A DNA stretch of 64,000 nucleotides from CAZVPF01 sp964628195 (GTDB lineage: Bacteria > Planctomycetota > Phycisphaerae > Sedimentisphaerales > Anaerohalosphaeraceae). Shown here one piece after another: positions 53,925 through 62,256 of the stretch. A program made the translations under genes and the position numbers. Under the pieces are notes generated by a model. That model saw only the letters and a list, made by a program, of their open reading frames with translations, had not been told where the DNA came from and made no database searches. Position 1 is the stretch's first letter; every line of letters begins with the position of its first letter. The DNA lies in contig CAZVPF010000010.1 in NCBI GenBank assembly GCA_964628195.1, forward strand, positions 34,800 through 98,799, written 5' to 3'.

Positions 53925-53977
53925 GCGTGGCCGACCTACCGAAGTAGGCCCAGGCGTAAGGCCTAGTTCGGTCACGC
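53925..53977 (+). ncRNA. three-way-junction RNA element after DUF3800; also possible terminator on minus strand
   Basis: A 10-bp closing stem, GCGTGGCCGA (53925-53934) with TCGGTCACGC (53968-53977) and one G-U pair, encloses two hairpins: CCTAC/GTAGG with loop CGAA (53935-53948) and AGGC/GCCT with loop GTAAG (53952-53964). An RNA next to a DUF3800 gene fits the DUF3800-associated RNA motifs reported by comparative genomics. The run of eight A at 53917-53924 becomes eight T on the minus strand, so the element may also terminate the gene at 54029-55288. Confidence 0.65.
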
Positions 53978-54028
53978 ATTATATATTATCGTCATAATAG
54001 AACTTTGTTCAAGAAAAATTTTTAAAAT

Positions 54029-55288
54029 TTATAAAAACTCACTCATGTGAACGACCCTGTTTTCGGTTCTTGCTTTTTCTGCGGCGAAGGTTGCCAGGTG
54101 TGTCTCGAGCGTTTCCTCCGGGCCGGACAGGATAAGGCCCTGGTCGTTGTTTGCAAGTGCCTCCGTAAATGCCTGCATTATGCCGTAGTCGCCCCCGCCG
54201 TGGCCTGTCAGGATCGAACCGTCGGACAGCCCTGTTTCTATTTGTTCGGTTTTACCGGTGAGAAAATCGTATATCTCGATAGTTTCTCCGTCGCCGGTTA
54301 TCATTCCTTTTGTGCCGAAGATTTTTGTCTGGCGGTTTCCCATTGGGGTAAAGGCGACCATTGTAAAGCCCGCTGTTATACCGGTCTCGAATTCGATATT
54401 TACTGCCTGGTGGTCGACAACATCGTTGTCGCTGCGGTATACGCATTTGCCGTAAGGCCCTTCGCGCAGCGCGGTTTCGACCCCCGCGACAGTCAGGTCC
54501 TCTGTTATCACTTCGACAGGCCAGTTGAAGTTTTTTTGCTTCGCTTTTTCGAGGTAAATTTTAACCGCCGAGTAGGGGCAGGTTTTTTCTACGGCACAGT
54601 CGAGGCATCTTTCGCCCGACCCCTGCGGTGCGGATTCTTTGCGGAAGTGCATCAGAGAACCGAACGAGGAGAGGGAGCGTATGTTTCGCCCTGCGATGTA
54701 GCGAAGCCAGTCAATGTCGTGGCAGGATTTTGCCATGAGCATGAATGTTGAGCGTTTAGTGTTTGACCAGTTTCCGCGAACATATGAGTGGGCATAGTGG
54801 TCAAAGCCGACCGGTTCGAGGTGCTCGATGGAAACTATCTCGCCGATTCGCCCGGACTCAAGTACCTGTTTGAGCTTTTTGGTGTAGGGAGTGTACCGAA
54901 GCACATGGCAGACGGCGAATAAAATTTTCTCCTGCCTGGCCGTTTGAGCGATTTCCATGCAGCCGTGTATGTCCGGCGCCATCGGTTTTTCGAGCAGGAT
55001 GTTGTAGCCTGCGCGAGCCAGCCCCACAGCCGGTGCGACATGGTCGCGGTCCTGTGTAGCGATTATTACTCCCTGGGCCGAGGGTTTGTTTTCAAGGAGC
55101 TGCTGCCAGTCGATAAATTGCATTTGTTCGGTGATGTTGTGCTCATCGGCCATTTTCTGGCGGAAAAAGTCGCGCGGTTCCGCGACACCTGAGATGCGGG
55201 CCCTTTCAGGGTTTTGTTTTGCGTAGCCGGCGTAGGCCTGCCCTCGGTTGCCGGCACCGATTACTATTAAATCAACGGGTTTTGTCAT
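54029..55288 (-). CDS. Gfo/Idh/MocA family oxidoreductase
   Basis: 419 residues. Rossmann motif DLIVIGAGNRGQAYA, the EKPMAPDIHGCME segment with the family Lys, and SCHDIDWLRYIAGR with the catalytic His region. A CLDCAVEKTC cluster (about 210-219) suggests a bound metal or a loop disulfide seen in some members. Likely acts on a sugar or inositol; substrate unknown. AAGGAC lies before the ATG. It is transcribed toward the RNA element at 53925-53977. Confidence 0.85.
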   Translation of the reverse strand: MTKPVDLIVIGAGNRGQAYAGYAKQNPERARISGVAEPRDFFRQKMADEHNITEQMQFIDWQQLLENKPSAQGVIIATQDRDHVAPAVGLARAGYNILLEKPMAPDIHGCMEIAQTARQEKILFAVCHVLRYTPYTKKLKQVLESGRIGEIVSIEHLEPVGFDHYAHSYVRGNWSNTKRSTFMLMAKSCHDIDWLRYIAGRNIRSLSSFGSLMHFRKESAPQGSGERCLDCAVEKTCPYSAVKIYLEKAKQKNFNWPVEVITEDLTVAGVETALREGPYGKCVYRSDNDVVDHQAVNIEFETGITAGFTMVAFTPMGNRQTKIFGTKGMITGDGETIEIYDFLTGKTEQIETGLSDGSILTGHGGGDYGIMQAFTEALANNDQGLILSGPEETLETHLATFAAEKARTENRVVHMSEFL

Positions 55289-55435
55289 GGTTTGTCCTTC
55301 GTGCTTTTACGGTTTTTCAAAGGTTTTTTATACACAGTGAGCCCGAGTTTGGCAATAATAATATGTTTGATTGCCCGGCCCCGGGGGTTTATATTTGTAA
55401 TGAACGCAATGACGCTAAGTTATGGAGAGACGCTA

Positions 55436-55894
55436 ATGGAAATCGGTTTAGGCGAACTTTTGCGGCTGGGCGCAGCGGTCGGGCTGGGGTTTTTGGTCGG
55501 GCTTGAGCGCGAAATACACGGCAAGGCAGCCGGGATTCGCACCAATATTCTTGTTTGCGCCGGGGCGGCGCTGTTTACTTTGTGTGCCCTGAAGCTTTCG
55601 GACCTGACAGGCGACAGCGCGACAAGGATGATCGCGCATATCGTAAGCGGGATAGGTTTTCTCGGCGCCGGTATCGTGATACAGGACCGCGGGGGTGTGC
55701 AGGGTCTCACTACCGCCGCCAGCGTGTGGTTCGTTGCCGGGACAGGCATCGCCTGCGGCTGCGGTTTTTACCTGCTGGGCGCTCTTGCCGCCGGCTCGGC
55801 GGTGTTTGTTTTGTGGGGGCTGCATCCGATTGATCATGTGATAAGGCGTTTTCGCCGGCCGGAAAAGCAGCCGATTGAACAGCAGCGGAGCTGA
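55436..55894 (+). CDS. MgtC/SapB family membrane protein
   Basis: 152 residues from ATG 55436 (GGAGAG upstream); longer upstream codons are not typical. Four to five hydrophobic helices with GFLVGLEREIHGKAAGIRTN and VSGIGFLGAGIVIQDRGGVQGLTTAASVW (key: GIGFLGAG, LTTAA), the MgtC hallmark. Inner-membrane protein linked in other bacteria to magnesium limitation and acid survival; the C-terminal soluble domain of MgtC itself is lacking, as in many homologues. Confidence 0.9.
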   Translation: MEIGLGELLRLGAAVGLGFLVGLEREIHGKAAGIRTNILVCAGAALFTLCALKLSDLTGDSATRMIAHIVSGIGFLGAGIVIQDRGGVQGLTTAASVWFVAGTGIACGCGFYLLGALAAGSAVFVLWGLHPIDHVIRRFRRPEKQPIEQQRS

Positions 55895-55944
55895 GTTTTT
55901 GCCGCGGCGGATTATTAGTCAAAATATTCTTGAAGGGAGTTGTC

Positions 55945-56529
55945 TTGGACGTAGATATTGTTTTTTTAGTTAATCTCATTTTTGCGCTTGTGGCAGGCCT
56001 GACTTTTCATGAGTTCGCCCATGCGTGGATGGCCCTTCGGCTGGGTGATGACAGCGCGGCACAGCGACAAAGACTTACGCTTAACCCGCTAAAGCATGTT
56101 TCGATGCTCGGCACGCTTGCGCTTTTTGTTATAGGCGTCGGCTGGGCCAAGCCGGTCCCGGTCAATACCGCGAATTTCAGCCGGCCGAGGCTTTATCATT
56201 TTTATACTTCTATGGCTGGACCGGCGGCCAATTTGATAATTGCCGGCCTTGCGCTTGCAGCGGTTTATATTGTCCCTTATGAGCCGCTAAAATTATTCTT
56301 GCGGTATCTTTTTATGGTAAACGCAGGGCTTGCGCTTTTGAACTTAATACCCATTCCGCCGCTTGACGGCTCGAGCATCTGGCCTTTGCTTTTTCCCAAC
56401 GCAAGGGTTCTTTATTCGCCGAAGTGGAGGATGGCATGGTTCGCGGTGCTTATAATTGCGATATATACCGGTGCTGTAGGCGCCGTGCTGGGCCCGACCC
56501 TCGGGTTTTTGCGGTCGCTTTTGCCTTGA
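55945..56529 (+). CDS. site-2-protease-like M50 metallopeptidase
   Basis: 194 residues from a TTG (AAGGGAG five bases before). Zinc motif HEFAH (22-26) in the first membrane helix, and NLIPIPPLDGSSIW, the second conserved M50 motif with the Asp ligand. About five hydrophobic segments, no PDZ or CBS domain. Probably cleaves membrane proteins within the bilayer. Three genes follow in the same direction: pcm 86 bases later, then recG. Confidence 0.88.
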   Translation: MDVDIVFLVNLIFALVAGLTFHEFAHAWMALRLGDDSAAQRQRLTLNPLKHVSMLGTLALFVIGVGWAKPVPVNTANFSRPRLYHFYTSMAGPAANLIIAGLALAAVYIVPYEPLKLFLRYLFMVNAGLALLNLIPIPPLDGSSIWPLLFPNARVLYSPKWRMAWFAVLIIAIYTGAVGAVLGPTLGFLRSLLP

Positions 56530-56615
56530 GTGCAGTTTCAGGATTTTCCGGGCTTTCGGCACTGGGTTTTTCGGTTATAATTTACGGGTAATGTTATTTA
56601 TTCAGCGGGCTGAAA

Positions 56616-57290
56616 ATGGTTACTTACAATCCGGACAGGAAACTTGACGCGGCGCGGGAAAGAATGGTTCGAGAGCATTTGCAGGGGCGCGGGATAAACG
56701 ACCCCGCGGTGCTTGAGGCCATGCGTGCGGTTCCCCGGGAGGCGTTTGTCACCGAAAAATATTACGATCATGCTTACGACGATAACCCTTTGCCTATCGG
56801 GATGGGCCAGACCATAAGTCAGCCTTATATAGTTGCGCTTATGACCGCTGCCCTTAAAGTGCGGCGCGGTGCGGATATTCTGGAAATCGGCACAGGGTGC
56901 GGTTACCAGACAGCGGTATTGGCGAAGATGACCGGGCCGGGCGGATGTGTTTACACTATCGAGAGGCATAACCAGCTTTTGGAAAGCGCCCAGGCCAAGC
57001 TGGAAGGGCTGGGAATAACCAATGTCGACTATGCCGTTGGTGATGGCACGAAAGGCTGGCCGGGCGGTGAGATGAGTTTTGACGGGATAATCGTAACAGC
57101 GGCCGCGCCAAAGGTCCCCCAGCCCCTTGAGAAACAGTTAAAGGACGGCGGGGCTATGGTTATACCGGTCGGTGGGGAGTTTTCCCAGCAGCTTTTGAGG
57201 ATAGAAAAAAGCGGGGGAAAGACAAGTACCAAAGAGCTCTGCGGCTGCAGGTTCGTTAAACTGCTCGGCGAATATGGTTTCAGCGAATAA
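56616..57290 (+). CDS. pcm: protein-L-isoaspartate O-methyltransferase
   Basis: Repairs age-damaged aspartyl residues using S-adenosylmethionine. 224 residues with PREAFV, MGQTISQPYIVALMT (family signature), VLEIGTGCGYQTAVLA-type ILEIGTGCGYQTAVL (SAM loop), and DGIIVTAAAPKVPQPL. The stop overlaps recG by 17 bases in another frame. Confidence 0.93.
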   Translation: MVTYNPDRKLDAARERMVREHLQGRGINDPAVLEAMRAVPREAFVTEKYYDHAYDDNPLPIGMGQTISQPYIVALMTAALKVRRGADILEIGTGCGYQTAVLAKMTGPGGCVYTIERHNQLLESAQAKLEGLGITNVDYAVGDGTKGWPGGEMSFDGIIVTAAAPKVPQPLEKQLKDGGAMVIPVGGEFSQQLLRIEKSGGKTSTKELCGCRFVKLLGEYGFSE

Positions 57291-59406
57291 AAAGTTAAAA
57301 CTCGATACGCCCGTTCAATATGTTAAGCATGTGGGCCCGGCCAGGGCCGCTTTGCTCGGCAAGCTGGGTATTGAAACCGTTGCGGATCTGCTGGAGTATT
57401 ACCCGCGCGACTGGAAGTTCAGTCCGGACCCGGTAAAGATAAAAACGATAAAGGCCGGCCGGCAGGTCACTATTGTGGGGCTGGTCGAGGCCGTTGACTT
57501 CAAACCTTATCGCAGGACAAAAACCTTTGAGGCGCTGGTCCGGGACGATACCGGTTCGTGCAGGATTGTTTGGTTCCACGGGGCCTTTCTTAAAAATAAG
57601 CTGTCCCCGGGACAGGTAATTATCGCTTCGGGCAAGACCTCGGAGTATAAACACAGGGTCCAGCTTACGAACCCGACTTTTCGTATTGTTGACGTGGACG
57701 GCGAAGAACCGGAAAAGGCAAGCGGACAGCCAGGGCAGACCGGTGCCGGACCGGCGGAGGATATTGATCTTACCGCGGCGGTTTACCCAGCCGCGGCAGA
57801 GCTTTCGTCGGGGCAGATAGCGAAGATTATTTCGGGGCTGGTTGATGAAATTCCCCGCCTGGTGACAGACCCCCTGCCCGAGGCGCTGTTGAAGAAAAAC
57901 GAGCTTGTGCCGCTCGCCGATGCATTGGTGACGATACACAAACCCGCCGGGCCGGATGAGCTGAAGCGGGCGGTAAGGAGGCTGAAGTTTGACGAGCTGT
58001 TTATGATGCAGCTTGGCCTTGCCGTTAAGCGCAGCAGGTATAAAACGCACGGCAGGGCGTATCGGCTGGACAGTTCGGAGAAGATAGATGCCCGGATTCG
58101 GAGGCTTTTGCCTTTCGAGCTTACAGCCGACCAGGACGAGGTGATAAGGGAGATCACGGCGGATATGGGTTCCGATGTGCCGATGAATCGTTTGCTTCAG
58201 GGTGATGTCGGTTCGGGCAAGACGGTTGTTGCGCTTTACGCGGCGCTGGTGGCCGTGGCGAACAAGACCCAGGTCGCTATAATGGCGCCGACCGAGATAC
58301 TCGCCGATCAGCATTATCAGAAGATTTGCAGGTATCTGAGCGGCAGCAGGGTGAAAATCGCCTTGCTGACCGGTAAGATGAAGGCAAGTCAGCGGGAGCG
58401 GATAACGACAAAGCTGGCAGCCGGTGAGATTGATATCGTTGTGGGCACGACCGCGATGATAAACGAGCAGATAGGTTTTGAGAACCTCTCACTTGTGGTT
58501 ATCGACGAGCAGCATAAGTTTGGTGTTCACCAGAGGCGGATGCTGAGGAAGGGTACGAGCCCGCATTGCCTGGTGATGACGGCCACGCCGATACCCAGGA
58601 CGCTTGCGATGACCGTGTTCGGGGACCTTGACATTTCGACGATAAAGAAAGGACCGCCAAGACGCGGGCGCGTTATTACACGACGGATAACTTCGCAGAA
58701 CCGAAAGCAGGCGTGGGATTTTATTCGCAAGCAGCTTGCAGCCGGCAGGCAGGCGTTCATAGTTTATCCGCTGGTGGAAAACCTTGAGGACAGTTCACAG
58801 CTAAAGGCCGCGACCGAGGAGCATAAGACCCTTTCGCGTGAGGTTTTTCCACAGTTCGAGGTCGGTCTGCTGCACGGGCGGATGAAACCCGACCAGAAGA
58901 ACCGCACGATGGATCTTTTCCGTGACAGGAAAATCGACCTGCTCGTTTCGACGATAGTGATCGAAGTGGGTATGGATATTCCCAACGCGACAGTTATCGC
59001 TATCGAGCACGCCGAGCGATTCGGGCTTGCTCAGCTTCATCAGCTTCGAGGCAGGATAGGACGCGGAAGCCAGACATCCTATTGCCTGCTTGTTTCTGAC
59101 AGCGACAGCGAGATAGCCGACGCAAGGCTTGATATAATGACACAGACGACGGACGGTTTCAGGATAGCCGAGCATGACCTGAAGCTCCGCGGGCCCGGTG
59201 AGCTGTTCTCCACAAGGCAGCACGGCCTGCCCGATATGAAAATTGCGGATATAATTAACGACAACGATTTATTGATGCTCGCTAAAAGAGATGCCGAAAA
59301 GCTTGTTAAAAGTGATCCGAACCTGCAAAAGCCTGGACATGAGGCATTGAAAAAGAGGCTTATAGAGAAGTTCGGCGCTGCACTTATGCTTTCGGATATT
59401 GCCTGA
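57274..59406 (+). CDS. recG: ATP-dependent DNA helicase RecG
   Basis: Reverses stalled replication forks. 710 residues: N-terminal wedge/OB domain (about 1-150, YVKHVGPARAALLGKLGI), then two helicase domains. Visible motifs: LLQGDVGSGKTVVA (Walker A), MAPTEILADQHYQ, IDEQHKFGVHQR (DEQH box), MTATPIPRTLA, and QLRGRIGRG (motif VI), followed by the TRAM-like C-terminus. Full-length. Overlaps pcm. Confidence 0.95.
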   Translation: MVSANKKLKLDTPVQYVKHVGPARAALLGKLGIETVADLLEYYPRDWKFSPDPVKIKTIKAGRQVTIVGLVEAVDFKPYRRTKTFEALVRDDTGSCRIVWFHGAFLKNKLSPGQVIIASGKTSEYKHRVQLTNPTFRIVDVDGEEPEKASGQPGQTGAGPAEDIDLTAAVYPAAAELSSGQIAKIISGLVDEIPRLVTDPLPEALLKKNELVPLADALVTIHKPAGPDELKRAVRRLKFDELFMMQLGLAVKRSRYKTHGRAYRLDSSEKIDARIRRLLPFELTADQDEVIREITADMGSDVPMNRLLQGDVGSGKTVVALYAALVAVANKTQVAIMAPTEILADQHYQKICRYLSGSRVKIALLTGKMKASQRERITTKLAAGEIDIVVGTTAMINEQIGFENLSLVVIDEQHKFGVHQRRMLRKGTSPHCLVMTATPIPRTLAMTVFGDLDISTIKKGPPRRGRVITRRITSQNRKQAWDFIRKQLAAGRQAFIVYPLVENLEDSSQLKAATEEHKTLSREVFPQFEVGLLHGRMKPDQKNRTMDLFRDRKIDLLVSTIVIEVGMDIPNATVIAIEHAERFGLAQLHQLRGRIGRGSQTSYCLLVSDSDSEIADARLDIMTQTTDGFRIAEHDLKLRGPGELFSTRQHGLPDMKIADIINDNDLLMLAKRDAEKLVKSDPNLQKPGHEALKKRLIEKFGAALMLSDIA

Positions 59407-59968
59407 GGTCTAAATAGGATTGAGCAATCACGACTTGAAAGCGGACATTGTAGTTGTTTTTAATCGCTCACTAATAAAAAGTCATTCCGGACGAAAGTAT
59501 TAAAGCTTTCCAGCTTTCAGATCTCTAAGTATATCTTTTTATATCTTATTATATGTTACGGTACCTGGAAAAATAAAATTATCGGACCCACTATATATTG
59601 TGCTTTACCTCAATTGCCTATTTCAACGTCCTATAATATCCAACCTTAAAAAAAATTTATAAAAATTATCATGATTTAGATTCAGGAAATTCCTTACTTT
59701 GTCTCAAAAAATGCCTTAAGTCTTTTTATTATAACAAGTTAAAAAACTTAATACCATTTTAAAGTTTTTTGCCGCCATGTGACGATAAACACATCAACGT
59801 TCTTTGAAAATAATATGAGAGCAAAAAAACGCAAACCACAACATATAGTGGTATGAGTAATTAAGAATGGCCCTGAAAGGATATAGGGCAATTTTTAATA
59901 GCGGCCTGGCCGCGGTCAGCAGGACCAGAAAGGAATTCGATCCGGCTGATGTATATGAAAGGTAAATT
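59407..59968 (+). other. AT-rich spacer with possible sigma-28 site and 32-codon ORF
   Basis: 562 bases of low GC between recG and the FlgM-like gene. A sigma-28-like pair TAAA (59760-59763) and GACGATAA (59781-59788) has spacing 17, two longer than the FliA consensus, so it is a weak match. A short frame at 59867-59965 (32 codons, MALKGYRAIF at its start) ends four bases before the FlgM-like start; no good ribosome site. Nothing else is supported. The base composition sets this region apart from its flanks. Confidence 0.3.
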
Positions 59969-60286
59969 ATGGATAAGTGTTCCAAAATTAATGACAGGAA
60001 ATTCAGCATCGACGAAATAGAAGCAAGCAAAGCGTACACTGAGATATTTTTTGAAAGGCAGCAGGTGAACAAGGATCTGCTATCCAAAAAAGAAAATGAA
60101 ATGTTCGAGGTCAACGGCAGGGGGCCTGTAGGCCAATTACTTAACGTAATAAGCACGCTGCCAGAAATTCGTCACGAAAAGGTAAACCGCGTAAGGCAAG
60201 AAATATCCTGCGGAAGCTACGACCTGACAAGAGGTCTCGACGAAGCAATAGACAGGGTGCTCGAAGAATTGATATCGGAAAGTTAA
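59969..60286 (+). CDS. FlgM-like anti-sigma-28 factor
   Basis: 105 residues. The C-terminal half (STLPEIRHEKVNRVRQEIS, then CGSYDLTRGLDEAIDRVLEEL) follows the FlgM pattern xxPxVRxEKVxxLRxxIxSGxYx, the part that binds FliA (sigma 28). The N-terminal half is charged and likely disordered, as in FlgM. AAAGG is six bases before the ATG. No other flagellar gene is in the window, so its target remains inferred. Confidence 0.6.
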   Translation: MDKCSKINDRKFSIDEIEASKAYTEIFFERQQVNKDLLSKKENEMFEVNGRGPVGQLLNVISTLPEIRHEKVNRVRQEISCGSYDLTRGLDEAIDRVLEELISES

Positions 60287-60305
60287 ATAACACCAGCACC
60301 ACCAA

Positions 60306-60331
60306 GGCTCCGACCTGGAGCTCTGTTTTGT
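60306..60331 (+). terminator. weak terminator after the FlgM-like gene
   Basis: GCTCC (60307-60311) and GGAGC (60317-60321) form a 5-bp stem followed by TCTGTTTTGTT; short stem and imperfect T run. Confidence 0.35.
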
Positions 60332-60419
60332 TAACCGATCTTAAAAAGGATTATGGTAACAAGAAAAACCGGAAATACAGTCCTGAATAAAACAACCCCC
60401 ACAGCCTGAAAAAGCTTTA

Positions 60420-60836
60420 TTAATCAGGCTCGTCAAGCTCAACGGGGACATATCCGGGCTGTTTGGACTTTTCAACCTCGTCCTCGTAAGCCTTCACGAT
60501 AGTAGACTGGATGTTGTTCCTGCAATCGGCATTGATAGGATGAGCAATGTCGGCATGAAGTTTCATCCTTCCCTTGTTGTCTTTTTTGGCACGGTCTTCA
60601 GGCAAAGCTGTCCCGCAATTATTACAGAACTTCGCCCTTAAGTGGTTCTTAGAACCGCATTTGGGGCAATGATCGGTCATTTTGCGGGAGGGCATCGCAA
60701 CGAACAACCCCCCGGTCCCCTCGATAATCTTGATGTCGCGAACAACAAAATCATTGTCCAGCGTCATCGAACAAAAAGCCTTTAGCCTCTCGTCCTTGTT
60801 GTCCACCAGTTTGACTCTTACTTCGCTGATTTTCAT
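60420..60836 (-). CDS. spoVG: SpoVG family RNA-binding regulator with inserted zinc ribbon
   Basis: 138 residues from ATG 60836. The SpoVG fold is clear: ISEVRVKLVDN at the start, LDNDFVVRDIKIIEGTGGLFVAMPSR, and ADIAHPINADCR. In ordinary SpoVG about 10 residues separate MPSR from DIAHPI; here there are about 45, holding CPKC (57-60) and CNNC (71-74), a predicted zinc ribbon. SpoVG binds RNA or DNA and affects cell division or sporulation elsewhere. It follows ispE by 17 bases on the same strand, as in the Bacillus order. Confidence 0.85.
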   Translation of the reverse strand: MKISEVRVKLVDNKDERLKAFCSMTLDNDFVVRDIKIIEGTGGLFVAMPSRKMTDHCPKCGSKNHLRAKFCNNCGTALPEDRAKKDNKGRMKLHADIAHPINADCRNNIQSTIVKAYEDEVEKSKQPGYVPVELDEPD

Positions 60837-60853
60837 AATAGCAGCCTCGAAAT

Positions 60854-61753
60854 TTACCATCTATTGCTGTTAACAATTATACTCTCACAGCCGAACTTTT
60901 GTTTGATGCTCTTCTGTGCACGCTCAAGGTATTTTCTATCCGGGGCAATCATAAACATCGCCGCCCCGCTGCCGCTGAGACAAAACCTGTAACCAGCTGC
61001 CTCAGCGCGAGACTTCAAATCAGCGAGCTGCTCATGCAGCTCAAAACAACTATATTCCAGCATATTAGCGCATAAATCCGTCTTCAATTCAAACTTTTTT
61101 TTCCAAAACGCTGCATTTACCTGTTCTTTAAGCCTCTCGTAACACTTCTGATCATGCCTGTAATTTACGTAAACCTCTTTAGTGGAAACATTTACCTCCG
61201 GAAGCAGCAGAAGCGCGGAAAAATCGAATGGCTGTGAAAATTTTTCAATTTTTTCACCTCTTCCCCTCGAAATCGCCATCGAAGGTCCGAAAAAAAACGG
61301 TATATCACTGCCTATATCCCCCGAAAGCGCCTTCAATCGATCATTCGGGATATTGAGGCTCAAAAATTCATTAATCGCCCTCATCGCCGCCGCTGCGTCC
61401 GAACTTCCCCCCCCGAGCCCGCTGCCGGGCGGAATATTCTTCTCAAGTTCGATCGAAATCGGCACATCCGACAGACCTGCCTCCTCGGCAACCTTACTCG
61501 CCGCTTTTGCGACAAGATTGTCAGCCCCCGCTTCAACAGGATATTTACCTGTACACACCAAACCGAACCGGTCCGCTGGCTGCACTATCAGCCTGTCACA
61601 AAGATCTATCTTCGCCATCAGCGTGTCGATCTCGTGAAACCCGTCGCCCCTTTTACCGGCTATCAGCAGGTAAATATTTATCTTCGCAGGCGCAAACGCC
61701 TCCAGCCTTTCCCCCTTCCATGTCAATTGCTTTTCGCCGCAGCCGTGGTTCAT
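60854..61753 (-). CDS. ispE: 4-diphosphocytidyl-2-C-methyl-D-erythritol kinase IspE
   Basis: Phosphorylates CDP-ME in the non-mevalonate isoprenoid pathway. 299 residues from ATG 61753, with AAGGAG seven bases upstream; the longer frame to 61798 is less likely. GHMP-kinase motifs: FAPAKINIYLLI, DTLMAKIDLCD, PPGSGLGGGSSDAAAAMRA, and the C-terminal CLSGSGAAMF. Overlaps nothing; spoVG follows. Confidence 0.93.
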   Translation of the reverse strand: MNHGCGEKQLTWKGERLEAFAPAKINIYLLIAGKRGDGFHEIDTLMAKIDLCDRLIVQPADRFGLVCTGKYPVEAGADNLVAKAASKVAEEAGLSDVPISIELEKNIPPGSGLGGGSSDAAAAMRAINEFLSLNIPNDRLKALSGDIGSDIPFFFGPSMAISRGRGEKIEKFSQPFDFSALLLLPEVNVSTKEVYVNYRHDQKCYERLKEQVNAAFWKKKFELKTDLCANMLEYSCFELHEQLADLKSRAEAAGYRFCLSGSGAAMFMIAPDRKYLERAQKSIKQKFGCESIIVNSNRW

Positions 61754-61858
61754 CAGTGAGCTCCTTTTTAATAAATTTCGGGCTTTGAACTTTGACATTA
61801 TAAGCCTTTCATTATATTATTCATGCAAATTTCAGTCGTTTCAGTGAGGCTAAACTTT

Positions 61859-62232
61859 ATGACCGAGCAAAAATCAGCCGTCGACCAGTCCGTCGAACAA
61901 TCTCAGGTTGTTCGCGTCGAACCGTGGTGGCACTGGCACAGAAAAATGTACAACTGGGTCCTTCACTTTGCTAAAACACCCCAGGGACCGATTGGGCTGT
62001 TTATTCTCAGCTTCGCCGATTCGAGCTTTTTCCGGATCCCGCCGGGCGTGCGGGTTTTATAATCGCCTCGACGATCAGCCGGTCGGCAAGGTTTTTCATG
62101 GTCTCCGGCCTTTTACGCTGGAAAGGCGAAAGTATCCGGCCGTTCATTGAAAAATATTTCAACTGGCTTACACTTGCGTTCGTAATACTCCTTGCAGCCG
62201 GATTTGCAGTCTTAAAGCTGTTCGGCCACTGA
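61859..62232 (+). pseudogene. decayed YqaA/VTT-family membrane protein gene with internal deletion and frameshift
   Basis: The first frame (from ATG 61859) runs through YNWVLHFAKTPQGPIGLFILSFADSSFF, the N-terminal pattern of YqaA-type proteins (usual next residues PIPPD), then ends in a stop at about 62060. From about 62050 a different frame reads GFIIASTISRSARFFMVSGLLRW and ends LAFVILLAAGFAVLKLFGH at 62232, which is the C-terminal part of the same family. The middle 60-70 residues are missing and the two ends are out of frame. It is a clear loss-of-function allele unless this is an assembly error. Confidence 0.8.
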
Positions 62233-62256
62233 CCAAAACTTTTGCAGGTAAATAAT

